Assembly (NCBI GenBank): GCA_963920575.1
Contig: OY986969.1
Span: 25,087,434-25,151,433 of the forward strand
Direction of reading: 5' to 3'
Length of the DNA stretch: 64,000 nt
From: Narthecium ossifragum
Lineage: Eukaryota > Streptophyta > Magnoliopsida > Dioscoreales > Nartheciaceae
Part shown: positions 1 to 12,300 of the stretch, piece after piece
Numbering within the stretch: position 1 is the first letter of the stretch
How the letters are laid out: each line of letters starts with the position of its first letter
Position numbers and translations under genes: made by a program
Notes under the pieces: generated by a model
Database searches by the model: none
Told to the model about the DNA's origin: nothing
Seen by the model: the letters and a program-made list of their open reading frames with translations, nothing else

Positions 1-991
1 GCTCAGGAGAAATCTCACAAAAGCAACCAAAGACATGAACAGAACTCATCAAAAATCACATCAAATTGTAAGCAATTGTGTAAGCAGCGTACTGTTCTCA
101 TTTAAACCCATCTTGAACATTGCTACCACCGGTTTTGATACAAAACCACAAGAGCTGCAGCTCTATATTGCTATTGACAATTCTACTAGTGGTAGTGTGG
201 TACCATAGCTAGAAGTAGTAATAACAATAATACTTCCAGGCAAGTGTGGAACCCCTTTCATAAGAAATGATAAGATGTAGCATATAACGTTACTTTTCCA
301 AGTCTTGCTCAATAGCAAGCAGGAGGAAAAAACAATGCCGACAAACCTGAACTTTGGCCCACAAATTCAGTAGCTTTAACTAAGTCTCCAATATGGGATA
401 ATGACTCCATTATGTCCCTGAACATGCAAAAGTTGCTGATTACATTTCATCTCTTTACAGTTCTCAGAAAAGGGAAAACACTGTAGAGCACACAATAGAT
501 CTTTTACTTGGAAAGCATTGTCATGCCAAAGTAATCATTAAATTACAACCATTCTGAAGATAGTTTGCAAGGAAATATCTGATAAATATCATTTTGCAAT
601 TCAAGGAAATAGTTGAATGATGACATCAAACTGGATGGAGACACTTGCCTAAGCAAGCTTGCCACGAAGAACAAAACCAAAATCAAACAAGATAATGCAC
701 ATGCGTGTCATCCACAAAGTGGCTGACTTGTTATTTTGCAAATGGTCATTTTATGATGCCCTCGGTTCACTACAATTTCCTTAACTCCCGATAAGATGTT
801 AACATTACAAGATAAAGTTACTAGGTGTATAAACTGGTATACACCATACCCAACATCGGTTCTTTATCTACATGTGCAAAGCAATGACGTGCCAGACATT
901 GACAAGCGTAACAGAAGAGAATTCAATCATTAGAAGCGAGCGAAATGACAGTCAAAACAATATTTTCCAGCTATTCATAAGTTATACTTAC
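1..991 (-). other. Part of FANCM intron 12
   Basis: No exon continuing the second helicase lobe (the block after FSNFRGSV) was found here, so this AT-rich stretch is read as intron that continues past the left edge. No other gene is visible. Confidence 0.55.
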
Positions 992-3900
992 TTGACACTA
1001 CCCCTGAAATTTGAAAAGATGATAACTCTTGAGTCCTTAGGATCTTTTGTTTCTGAAAAAGGATTAAGAACAAAAGGTTAAAGTAATAGACTTTCATGAT
1101 TTAACAACAAATGGAATCAATGTTTTCAATTCCTCCAAAATCGAAGTCAAAGTTAACAGTTGTCTTTGCTACAGAGTACCAACCATCAGTAAAGCTGATC
1201 ACATTCACCTCCTAGGCATCAAATATCTCAAATGAGTGAGAACATGACATGTAAAAAGGAAAAGCAAGAACCATGTGATCTAGAACAAAGAGAATATTTT
1301 CGACAGCAGGATAACAGACACAGGAAAAAGAATGGAGTGTGATTGCAAGAGCATCAAAAGCATATATTTAAAAACAGAAGCCGAAACTGAAACTCCATAT
1401 ACATATAAAAACCATATAATGTAGTTCTATTCTGTCGTTGATAAGACTAGCTACTACAGCAGACTATACGATTATAGTTGCAAACCATGGCATTAAGGGA
1501 GATTTCCATATAAAGTATATAATAACAATTACAAGGACAGGAGTCGGAATAAATATCAAGTCAGAATGCATGAAAACTAGAGCAGACAAAGTTGTTAGCA
1601 TCCAACTTAATGTCAATAGTGATGAAAGCAAAGCATGAAATGTTGTAGCAAGAAGTGGTAAGCAAGTTTGTAAGACAGCAAGCAAAAAAAAAGAGCAACA
1701 ACAAAGAACGATAACCACTCACTGAAATGATCAATAAGAATGTCCATCAATTTCACAATTTTTGGATTTGGACTGCCTTGAGACAAGCTTTGCTGCATTA
1801 ACAGTTTTGTCTTCCAAATTGTTTCATTCCTTGACATAAGCCTAGCAAATGATCTGCCAGAATGATGTTAAGCGCATTAACATCTAGCACATATAAAACT
1901 CCAGCTGAATCAATAAAAATGTAAGAACCTCGTAGAGGTATAAATCCAGTAATCTACGACTATACCCTTGCTTCAACTTCTCTTCAAGCATCTCAAAAGC
2001 TGGTCTTATACCATGGCTTGTCAATAGCTTGCGGATATGATACAGTGTAATCAGAACCCCAAAACATCCTTCTATCTCTCCGAAATTTGCTTGAGGAAGA
2101 GTTGCAGGGGGTGCTTGACGAAACTTATCCCTTGAATTAAGCAATTCACAAGGACTCAACTAACAATGATAAAAGATATATAAGTACAGAGAAAATCTAT
2201 CCACAAGCAGATACGACAGTTAAATAATAATCTCAGTGATATAAACATGTTAAAGCCTGTTTCTCGTGAACCTTGAGAAAATGTTAAACAAAAATGGCCT
2301 AATGCATTTTGCACCAAGAATGGTCTCGATCTAAGTACACATTCTACAAATGGATTGATGTTGTATCCCCCACCAAAGTTAAAAATTCAAAAGCACAAAC
2401 ACGATGTCTAGTGTCTACACTTAAATTTAATGGGAAATCACATAAAGTTAGTCAGAGTGACCGTCTAAAGTTTGACCACACAAATAGATGCATTCTAGTA
2501 ATGGAACTGTCTTGCATTTACACTAAAGATCTGCCAAGTTGCACAAAGTTAAATGGGTCAATGCTCCTCATACAAAGATACTTCTAGCATGTGTTCATTG
2601 TTCTCCATTCACAATGGAACAAGCATCCCCATCATCCTCAATTCAGATCGCCCATAAACATTAGAGGGCATGCAGGCCTAATACTAGCACAAATTAGTAG
2701 CGATTGCAAAAATTTCTTGCTCAAAGGACTAAAATTAAATAGCAGCAACAGAACAGAAATGCAATACATATCTGACAAGAACAGATTTGTAACACTTATT
2801 GTGCAATACACTGAATGGTTGAATCATACCATTGAAACATCCCTATTGTAAAGCACTCCAAGTGCACAAAGTCGCACCACAAAGGGCTGTACAGCTGCCA
2901 ACAAAAGATTGTTGACTCCAACAACATCCTTGCTCAATGCAACCTAGCCTTATAGAAAGTAAATCAGAAAGACTTCAAGGGGCAAAACTGTGTCTATAAA
3001 AGCACATCAGAAGCGGACTTTCCCTAGCTATACCTCAATTACTTCAAGTTTCCTGTCGTGCACATATGGACTGACATCAGCATCACTTTCATTACGATAT
3101 TCCAGAGTTGAAATGCACAAGTTATCAATGACATTCTGTATTGTCCGCTGCTTTGCTGAAACCAGTTCAAAGTTTATCAACTATAGAAAAAAGTACCGAA
3201 GCGAGTTTTGTAGGAGATAGAAGACATACATCCTGGTGTCGCTGTTAAAGCTAAAACTCTTAGCTGTACAGACGCAGCCATCAACTGCATGCACATGGAT
3301 GTAGAGGATGTAAAAATCATACCCATGATTGCATCAGTTCCCCCAATCCCATGAGGAAATAAAGACATTTAGCAGGAGTATATAAGTAAACAGAACAAAG
3401 GTGTAACAGCAGAAAGTATGAATACATGCCACGGATGCCTACAATAGTGATAAGACATTACATGACCTGAAGTGAAATGCCCAAGCCAAACAGGAAAGCG
3501 GACTACAAGGGAAAAAAAACCTAAATGCTCAAAATCAAATTGATAACTGTTATTATGAGACAAACCTCACGAACTGCAACGCAGTAAGAGTAGTTTCCTA
3601 AAGCCCGATGAGCTTCATCGATCACCAAGCAAACCAGCTGCTTCACCATGCATATTCCTGAAGCAAACCATCATAGGTATAAACCATCAGGACAATAGCA
3701 GCAATGTTTACTCTGTTCAAAGATCACCAGGATACTTGGTAACAATTGCTTTAAATGGCTATTCCAACAAGCTATAGGCTCCATAGTCAAAAAAAAAAAA
3801 AAAAAAGGCATAATACATGAAGTTGAGTAAACGTTCACAAGGGGGGAAAAAACTTCATCTTCGTAACAAAACTCTCAGTACAAAAGGTTCATATGTAGCA

Positions 3901-6405
3901 CCAATCATCACTAATAAGGAGGACATATCACTGAGAGAGCATCTTCACCATTGCTGTGAAAGTAATATTTGATCGGCACTGACCATAACCCTCATAAATT
4001 GCTGAGGGAAGTGAAGTAGTTGAACCACAATGGTCTTCCCACAGAAAAGAAGTCCATGACACAGCATACTTGGCAAAGCATATGGGACTATGTCCGAAAC
4101 AACTACAAATGTGATATTGCCAATTGACATATGAAGCCTTGGAGCACTGTGACACAGCATCAGGAACAGCAAACATGCACAACTTTAGAAGTAGTAAATC
4201 TGTGAAATCCTACTTACATTATATTTAATGGGCCAGATATACAATTTAATGGGATATTAAGAGGAATTCAAGTCGACGTGGTACTAAGGATTTGTCGTTA
4301 AAACTTGTTCGAGGAATGGTCTTGCAGACGCAAATGATCACGCAAACTAAATTAAACATGAAACTAAATCAAGAAAGGCAGGTTTTGTAAAAAAACACAA
4401 ATTGACATTCATTGATAATTCTAAGTTGTTAAGCATGTAAACAAGTAAAAGAAAGCTAAGTAGATTACATGTGTCATTGTGTCAGAAACCTCACAATCAC
4501 AAGGAAGTAAATGGTCATACATTTCTCAGACATGAAAAGCCATTTACATATAGGTTAAAAAGAAGCTTTACCAGATTGGATGTCCCTTTCAAGAACTTGA
4601 GGCGTGACAAAGAAAACCCTTTTGTCCTTCCAAAGGCTTGATCGTTTCGAAGGGTTCATTTGACCTGTCATATCAATTGTCCACTCCTGCAATCAGTTAA
4701 ATCTAATTCTTTTCAAGATATTCGCAAAAACTCTTTTTTTGTTAAGAATAAAAAATAAATGATGGGGACCAGAGATGCTTTCACCTGAGGTATACCAACA
4801 ATATTGTGACATGCTTCAATCTGTTGCAGAACGAGAGGGCGTGAAGGAGCAGCAAAGACAATTTTACCTAGCAAGTTAGCAACAACAATTCATGACATAA
4901 GAGAGAATATAATACAAAAAGGGTAAACGTGACAATATTTCGTTTTGTTTTCTTCAATAATGCCATGCATCCTATACAATCGCTTTGTCCTTTCATCGCA
5001 GGTATGAATAATAAGCTTTCCTACTAATATCTGCTACCCATGTCCAAGCCATCTCCAAATTTACAAAACAATCAACTTTCCAGCAATGTATTGGCCCATC
5101 TATGGATCATTCTCTCTCCATAGAGCCGCATGCACACGCGCGCGCGCACACACACGTGCCTTTCTACAAATCTGCTCGCACAATTTAATTCGGCACTGAT
5201 TATCATGAGTTGATGCTGAACAAATTTTCTAGAGGCTTTTGTCGAGTTGAAAGTTAAGGCACTTGATTTCACACACACACACGTGCCTTTCTACAAATCT
5301 GCTCTCTCAATTTAACTCGGCACTGATTATCATGAGTTAATGCTGAACAAATTTTCTAGAGGCTTTTGTCGAGTTGAAAGTTAAGGCACTTGATTTTCCA
5401 TTTTTTTTCAAATCTTGGAAAAGGTTACACACAAATACCGTCAAAGAAAAGACTTGAAACCTAAGAACAAGGTCTCTCCCTCTTCTAAGAAGATCTTTTG
5501 GGATGAATGGACAAGAAAGTATTTTTTTTTCTGATGTAAGATTTAACGACCCATGTGACTAGTTAAAACATAATAAAGTTACAAGATAATCAGCCCACTC
5601 ATATCCGAAGATTAACACACTATGCATGGGCAAAGGGATATTTTAAAAACAATTAACCCCATAAAGAAAAACAAAAGGCACGGAGCAAAAAATTACCGTC
5701 TGGAAACCATCTAAAATAGTTATACATCACGACTGCAGCAATTAGGGTTTTACCCAATCCTGTTGGTAATGCCACAAGAGTATTTGAAAACAGAGCACTC
5801 TTGGTGATTGAGAACTGATAATCACGCATAGGCACATTGACTGCAACCGGAGAGAAACCAACATTTAACCAAAGGAGATGACAAAGAAACTCACATCCTG
5901 CACTTGACAAGAAAATGGACGAAAATTACTTGGATAAATCCACGTTCCGGCAGCTTCAAGGTCGATACTAATGGACACGACCTCGTCTCCACCACAACGC
6001 CCTCCGTCATCACGGGCATCACCCTGCGCCGCCAAAGATCCACGACTGCGATTGGGATCAGTCCTACTCTTCTGATAAGAATCCACAAACCTATCTAGGG
6101 TGGACTGGCGCGCTTTGCTCCGGGCCTTCGCCGCCCCAGATCTATCTCCACCGCCTGCGGCGGGAACGTAGGGCCCCGCCTGGGTCGAGGAGGCGGCGAC
6201 TGCAGCGGCAGCGCAGGCGGTGTCGATCTCTCTCACCGCCGCCTCCCAATCGAAACCCTACGGATAACAAAAGGACGCGTCAAATCTAGGGCGTTCTTGA
6301 TCCAATAAAGAAGAAGAAAACGTAGAAGACGGGTGGCTCTACATCGTTATCATCGTCGTCGTCGTCTGCCCCGTCGTCCCCATGGGGTATCGGTGGCGAT
6401 TCCAT
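992..6405 (-). CDS. FANCM: FANCM-type DEAH-box DNA helicase, N-terminal ~500 residues (partial, continues past left edge)
   Basis: FANCM is a nuclear branched-DNA translocase that remodels replication forks and, in plants, limits meiotic crossovers. Exons read on the minus strand: 6405-6343, 6257-5930, 5840-5697, 4867-4785, 4686-4572, 3657-3566, 3284-3230, 3155-3034, 2943-2830, 2159-1966, 1853-1723 and 1052-992, all with GT-AG introns and consistent phase. The start is the ATG at 6405; exon 1 encodes a short acidic leader with an Asp run, and exon 2 opens with [11 protein letters not shown], a FANCM N-terminal signature. Helicase motifs follow in order: Walker A PTGLGKT (residues ~156-162), motif Ia [13 protein letters not shown] (~258-261), motif III LTATPG, then the FANCM insert with the YHIRKLL block. 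Exon 12 ends inside [11 protein letters not shown], at the start of the second RecA lobe. Helicase motifs V-VI and the C-terminus lie outside. No frameshift was seen. Family assignment is firm; exact exon ends are by eye. Confidence 0.93.
5147..5397. repeat. 127-bp tandem duplication in FANCM intron 3
   Basis: Two nearly identical copies lie head to tail with an offset of 127 bp. Each starts at ACACGTGCCTTTCTAC and ends at AAGGCACTTGATTT. Both begin in an alternating CA/CG tract (about 5131-5156 and 5270-5282), which suggests slippage or unequal exchange at the microsatellite. It lies between exons 3 and 4 and does not touch coding sequence. Confidence 0.85.
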
Positions 6406-7067
6406 CGCCATTGCTCTCCTCTGCTACTCTCTTCCCCGATACTTCTTGCCTTCTTGGGGAAGGGAAACCCCTCAAATGCTGGTGTTGGCGGCAAAGATCG
6501 CGCGGTTCGGCCAATTAGGGCCCGGCCCATTGGTGCGGTTTTATACAGACGGGTCCGCGTTTGATACTATCGGATTCAATCAATGGTCGAATCCGTGTCG
6601 GTTCCTACCCCTACCCGTAACATAACAATATCTGGAACAAATATATTGTAGGTCATAAATCAGGACACAAACCCACCGTCGGATCTCAACTTGACGGTTG
6701 AGATTTTTCCTTCTTTTCTCCGTGGGATCGAATCCTGTTTGATATCAGCCGTCGATGTGAGACCGGACGGTAGTGACTTGCTTGCTGCTCTCAGATTCTG
6801 CAATAGGTTGGCAATTGCAGGCCACTCGGATTCGGGTTGGTGATCGGGCGGATTTGTTATTTTCAATTATGTTCATTCTCGATCGTCAAGATCTATCTCC
6901 ATCAACTTGATATAACTTGTCATAAACATTTAAAATCATATGATATGAGACATATTTTTTTATAAAAATAAATTTGCCATAGATATCAGGTCGGATGCAA
7001 ATCAGCTGATCAACCTGATGAGCATCTTTCAAAGCTTGAGCTTTTCACACCCCATTATCCAGTAAGA

Positions 7068-7310
7068 AAATATTCAATGAGCGCTTGGCACCACAGTAGC
7101 ATGTGCCAAACTCCACTAATAAATGAATGATGCATCAACATTTGGATTTCTCGACGAATGCTTTGATTCCAAACAATATTAAATAAAAAAATATTTAATG
7201 AGCGCTTGGCACCACAGTAGCATGTGCCAAACTCCACTAATAAATGAATGACGCATCAACATTTGGATTTCTCGACGAATGCTTTGATTCCAAACAATAT
7301 TAAATAAAAA
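7068..7310. repeat. 121-bp tandem duplication
   Basis: The segment containing GAGCGCTTGGCACCACAGTA and ending near CAAACAATATTAAATAAA occurs twice at an offset of 121 bp, with only a few mismatches (for example ATGATGCATC against ATGACGCATC). The near-identity suggests a recent duplication. No coding content. Confidence 0.88.
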
Positions 7311-8077
7311 AATGAAGAAATTTCAAAGTGAAGGTGAACTACTGTCAAGCTCTTAGGTGATATTCGACGAGATATTGTTAACAAATTAAAAATACTAACA
7401 TGTCTTTTACTACTTGGAGTTTTGTGGACACTGATATTAGTAGTGTCAAGCTCTCATTTGAATATTTTTATTGATCACATATTATCTAATGCACTCATCA
7501 GATGATATTTAATCTATTGATGTCATATTACAAAGGGTATAATGATCATTGAGTCAGACTATCCAGATGATGTTGATAAATCTATCACGCTGGATTAATA
7601 AAATCAATTGTGAATTGAAAAATTAGTGCCGAGTCTCATAACTAAAGCACCGGACAAGATAGAGAGCTTCTTGTTAATTTGAAATTTTTGATTGACGTGA
7701 TTGATTTAGAGCTGACTTTGACCAAGTATGGGGACTTTTAATCGCATTGACTAATCCATATTTGGACAATTCACAACAATGCGGAGTAAGTTCACTATTT
7801 TTCCACGAAGACCACGACAAAAAAATTTGAGGCGTTACGCGTGCCAAAATAAGATCACATAAGGAGAAAAAAGAGTTTTTCTTTAATAAAGTAAAGCTTA
7901 TTATTTCCCGCTTGATCGTGAATTAAGGAAATAAAAATCATAGAAAAGGTGTTTGAAAATTTTGTCTCACCACAAATAAAAAGTAAAAAGAACAGCTTAT
8001 ATGTCCTTTCATTCTAATTTTATGTAGAGCGCTGATTTATGTATATAGCCTAAACCGTATATATTACAGACGAAGTC

Positions 8078-8136
8078 CAATCGATAGTGGGATACCGATC
8101 AATTGATCTAGTCTATCGGTATCTCACTACCGATTG
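8078..8136. repeat. Imperfect inverted repeat (hairpin)
   Basis: Arms 8078-8099 and 8115-8136 pair at about 20 of 22 positions (arm 1 CAATCGATAGTGGGATACCG) around a 15-base loop. It could be the core of a degraded foldback MITE; no function is implied. Confidence 0.7.
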
Positions 8137-8320
8137 AATGTATCAATGATCGGATTGGTAATGAGGTACCAATTGGTTGATATAATCCATCGGATGATGC
8201 AACCAATTTTAATACATCACATGATGTTGCATGAACCCACCTTTTTTGCATGCATCGGTTGATATAGACAACCAAACGCTTCCTAAAACCATCAAATGAG
8301 CTCTATCATGCGATGCAACA

Positions 8321-8707
8321 AGGGGTAGAGCATTCGATTTTCGGTTAGATTATCTATTCAAAATTTGAGAAGTTGAAGTTTCTTTCTACCCGGTCTACCC
8401 AGATTTCAAGATCGAATTATTATATAAAAGCAAACCGAACCAAATCGAATTTAGTCAATTTAAAATTTTAAAAACCAAACCAAATTGAATTCATGTAAAA
8501 ACCGATCATGTGCAGTTCTGCGGCGGTCTATAAAATACAGAAAAAATATCATTCAACTAAAGTTCAGTTCTTCGATTTAACCATAAATTAAAGTGAAAAA
8601 CCGAACCGAACCAAAAGGCAAAATATTTTAAACGTAAAGAACCGAATGGACCAAACAAAACCGAATCAAATGGACCGAAATTGTGCGGTTCCACATTGCT
8701 CGCCCCT
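8321..8707. mobile_element. hAT-like MITE of the GGGGTRGAGCATTCG type
   Basis: The left end AGGGGTAGAGCATTCGATTT and the reverse complement of the right end TAGGGGCGAGCAATGTGGAA are related, and the interior repeats CGGTT/AACCGAACC motifs on both arms. This matches a common plant non-autonomous hAT design. No clean 8-bp target duplication was seen, so the borders are approximate. Confidence 0.6.
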
Positions 8708-9366
8708 AGCCTAGACGCAGCAGCATCTGATCACATCACCGGAGCCAGAACAACATAGCTGATAAGCTCTATTGCTCATCCTGCAGCACACGTTTCAGTT
8801 GAGTGAGGTTGGTATATTAAAGCACCATAATGGCATGGAAGTCAATACGCGAGAAAAAGGGGAAGGGCGAGAGGAGACCCATGGCCATGGAGGGAGACCC
8901 GAGAGATCGATAGATACGGATGGATGTCTCCGGTTTTGACCAGCTCCACTTCTTGACCTTGTTACTGATCTGCTCGCGTCTATCAATTTTACCGCGCATT
9001 AGCTCCCGATTTATGCGCGGAGGTTTGATATTTATGTGTATTTTTTTTTCTTTCCGGATTTCCGGCGTTGCATTTGTGAAAAGATGGGATCTTTTAGATG
9101 TGTTGCTGTTTGTTTGTCCCAATTTATGTCGATTGGGATTTTGGTTTTAGGTTTGGTGAAATGGGTAGTTTTGATTTCGTTTGTTTGGTGCTTAAACGGC
9201 TCGTTTTTGGCTGAATTTTGGCTTTCTTTTACTTGTTGTGCAATTCACAGGTTCGTGCGGATGAACTGGAGTTCAATTTGGTGCACGACGATCCATTGGG
9301 TTCTGCTATTTTAAGCAAATCTATTAATATATAGAAGTGGCACTATATATCAAGGAGTTGATAGCA
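8708..9366 (+). promoter_or_regulatory. Probable promoter and 5' UTR of the PSI1-like gene
   Basis: This is the sequence between the MITE and the start codon. A TTCACAG acceptor at 9246-9252 just upstream of the coding exon, with candidate donors such as GCGGAG followed by GTTTGATA near 9020, suggests an intron in the 5' UTR, as is common in plants. The TSS and first exon cannot be fixed from sequence alone. Confidence 0.4.
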
Positions 9367-12300
9367 ATGGGCAGTTTTTGCTCGAAAATATCAGCTGTGG
9401 ATAGGTCGCCCAGCGAAAGCATCGTGGATGCCAATGGACTGAGAGATCAAGAAGCGATGCCTTATAAATCAGATGCGAAAAAATCCGAGATTTTGGAAAC
9501 TGAGGAATTGGGTGTACAAAAGAAACTGGAGGAACATCCCCCTTCGTTACACGAGAGGATGATGCCGGTTGGTGCTGGTGAACTCAAGAAGTTATCCAGG
9601 GTTTTTTCAAAGAAATCCAGGTCAGCTGAGTCAAAGCAGGTCGCCACCACCAAGGTTGGAACCGCCAAGGTTGGAACCGCCAAGGTAGGATCTTGGTAGG
9701 TTCATAATTCTTAGCGTGTGCTGTTGATTTTTGCAAACAATCAAAGATTCAGCAATTAGAAAAGTACACTATGTGTAGCTCATGGTGGTTTTGCACATAT
9801 AGCAGAACTAAGAAATCAGTATCTTTTGGATGGCATCTACTATGAGACCTACATCTTTGTGTTCAATAGGTGCATGTAATGATATGAACATTATCTAGCA
9901 TTAATCATCAATCCCTCGGATACATCTGAGAATTTTCTTTAAACACTTAACTACACGTGTATTCGACTAGGATCTTGCATGCAGTGAATCCCTCTCATTC
10001 CACGTTAGGCGTGTCTGACTATTTCCATTGTTCTTCCTGCCAAATGATGTTATATCTATACCTTGTCTAATACAGCAACATGGTATACAAGAATTGTCTA
10101 GAGCTCTTTCAAAATTCAATGTCGCCTGCTCTGGATATGCATGATTCTAAAGAGAATAATCCTGGCCCTTCAATTAACTGTTCTTATTACCTTTAGTTGA
10201 ATCTTCTCTACAACCTGCTCTGAAATGTATGTTGCGTGGCAGGTTTCAGAAGTTAGCTCACGTCTGAGCAAAGCTGGTACCATTGGGCTCGGGAAGGCAG
10301 TGGAGGTTTTGGATACACTTGGCAGTAGCATGACAAGTTTGAACCCTAGTGGAGGCTTTGCATCAGGAGTGACAACTAAAGGAACCAAGATATCTATTTT
10401 GGCTTTTGAGGTTGCAAACACAATAGTAAAGGGTTCCAATCTTAGGCAATCACTCTCAAAGGAAAACATAAAGCATTTAAAAGAAATGGTGCTTCCATCG
10501 GAAGGTGTGCAACGGTTAGTATCCAAAGACATGGATGAGCTACTACGGATTGCTGCTGCTGATAAAAGGTATATGGTCGATACCACAAGTGGCTTTTTCA
10601 CAATTCTGATTGTATTGATGTCTACGTGGATCATTTACAAATTGTTATGTGGAACATATCTAACTTTTAGAATAGCTTGCTCAAATAGTGAGATTTCTAT
10701 CCTAAATCAAGGAAACTCCTTTCCGTTCGCTGTTAATGAAACAGGGAGGAATTGAAAGTATTTTTGTCAGAGGTGGTCCGCTTTGGTAATCGATGTAAAG
10801 ATCCTCAATGGCACAGTTTGGATCGCTATTTTGAAAAGTACGAAGTACTCCTTCTCTATTGTTTCTATTATGCATCAAGCACGTTATGCAGAACCTGACG
10901 TTGGTGTCTTTTATTCATGTTCTAGGCTAGGCTCAGAACTAATACCTCAGAAGCAGCTGAAAGAAGATGCACCGGTAGTGATGCACCAATTGATGACTTT
11001 GGTTCAGTATACAGCTGTGGGTACTTTATTCACCTCTATATAAAAAATGTTAGTCCAGATTATTCAAATACTGTTTAGGCTGATTGTGACATTCCTGTTC
11101 TACTATTCACATAAGTTGAAACACTAAAAAGGCAACCATTTCTGGAGGCTGACAAAATATCTGCAGTAAGTAATACATGTAAACTAGTTTGTTATGGTAA
11201 CACCACCTCGTAGCAAATGCTTTATTACGCATGAAAAAACAACAATGGTGATCAAAGATGTTCTAATTATTGGGTAAAAAGCTCAGCAAACCAATTTTCA
11301 TCTATTGTCTACGGTGTTCTTTACTCAGTACTATTAGGATCTAGTCCAGCCATTGTTATGGTCTTGGAGGTTATGTCATGAGCTTCATGTCTTGGATGCG
11401 AGCAAGATTACCGAACATGAGACTTTGACCTCATAATTTATGCAATAGACCTCATTTGATTTTCATGCTTTAATTTGGATTAAGGCTAAAGAGCAAAGCT
11501 ACGGTACCCTTTCCATTCTCTGATTAGTATTATGAAATCTTCCTAGCTGAACTTGTTATTTTGTGTCTCTCAGGAACTGTACCATGAATTGCATGCCCTG
11601 GACAGATTTGAACAAGACTATCGGAGAAAACAGCAGGAAGAGGAAAACTCAAACGCAGCCCAGAAAGGTTTTTTACTCTTGAACCAGTCATCTCTCTTCC
11701 TCTTATTTACTGTAGCACATTATTGAGGAAGGAGGATGATGGCTGCCTTGGACCACAAATTGGTTCTAGTTAGGAAGTAAGGCCAGTATCTTAATGTATA
11801 CTGAGTGTGAGTTTGACTAGTTCTGTGGATCTTGATGGACCTTGACATGACACGTACTAGAGAGAAGTACCAGAGAGATGCCTTATGTTCATTTGACAGT
11901 AGCTTTAGCAGAGGGGTATTAAGCATTCACCATGCTGCCTGATACTTCACGCATTATCAGAAAGTGACTAGTAATTTACTATTGTCACCTTAATAATAAC
12001 AACCGATAAATACCTATGTAATAGCTAATAATTTTATGATTCCGTTTCTGTCAAAGTCTTGCAGTAAATCAGCCTAGCATTGCTTGAGCATTATTCTCTA
12101 TTTTATGATGGTGGCTCATAGTATCGTTCAAAATTTTAATGTTTTTGAATGGACGGGATGGGGCTTGTAATTTATGATGCCATGTATATTCGATAACCAT
12201 TTGGTTTGGAAAATCAACTTCTTGAGGATACATCATATTGTTTAGAATCTTTAGATAGATAATCTAAAGCTCTTCATTGACATTTAGGCGACGATCTTCA

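Larger units (their letters stand above)
6406..8320. other. FANCM/PSI1 intergenic region, left part
   Basis: Mostly AT-rich DNA between two divergent genes. The first ~150 bp next to the FANCM start is GC-rich and probably holds its promoter and 5' leader. No protein-coding gene is supported. It contains a 121-bp tandem duplication (7068-7310) and a short imperfect hairpin (8078-8136), listed separately. Confidence 0.6.

Noticed and set aside
6339..6564. Open frames around FANCM exon 1 in other frames
   Set aside because: The ATG at 6405 in the frame giving an acidic leader splices in phase to the conserved [11 protein letters not shown] exon; the others do not.
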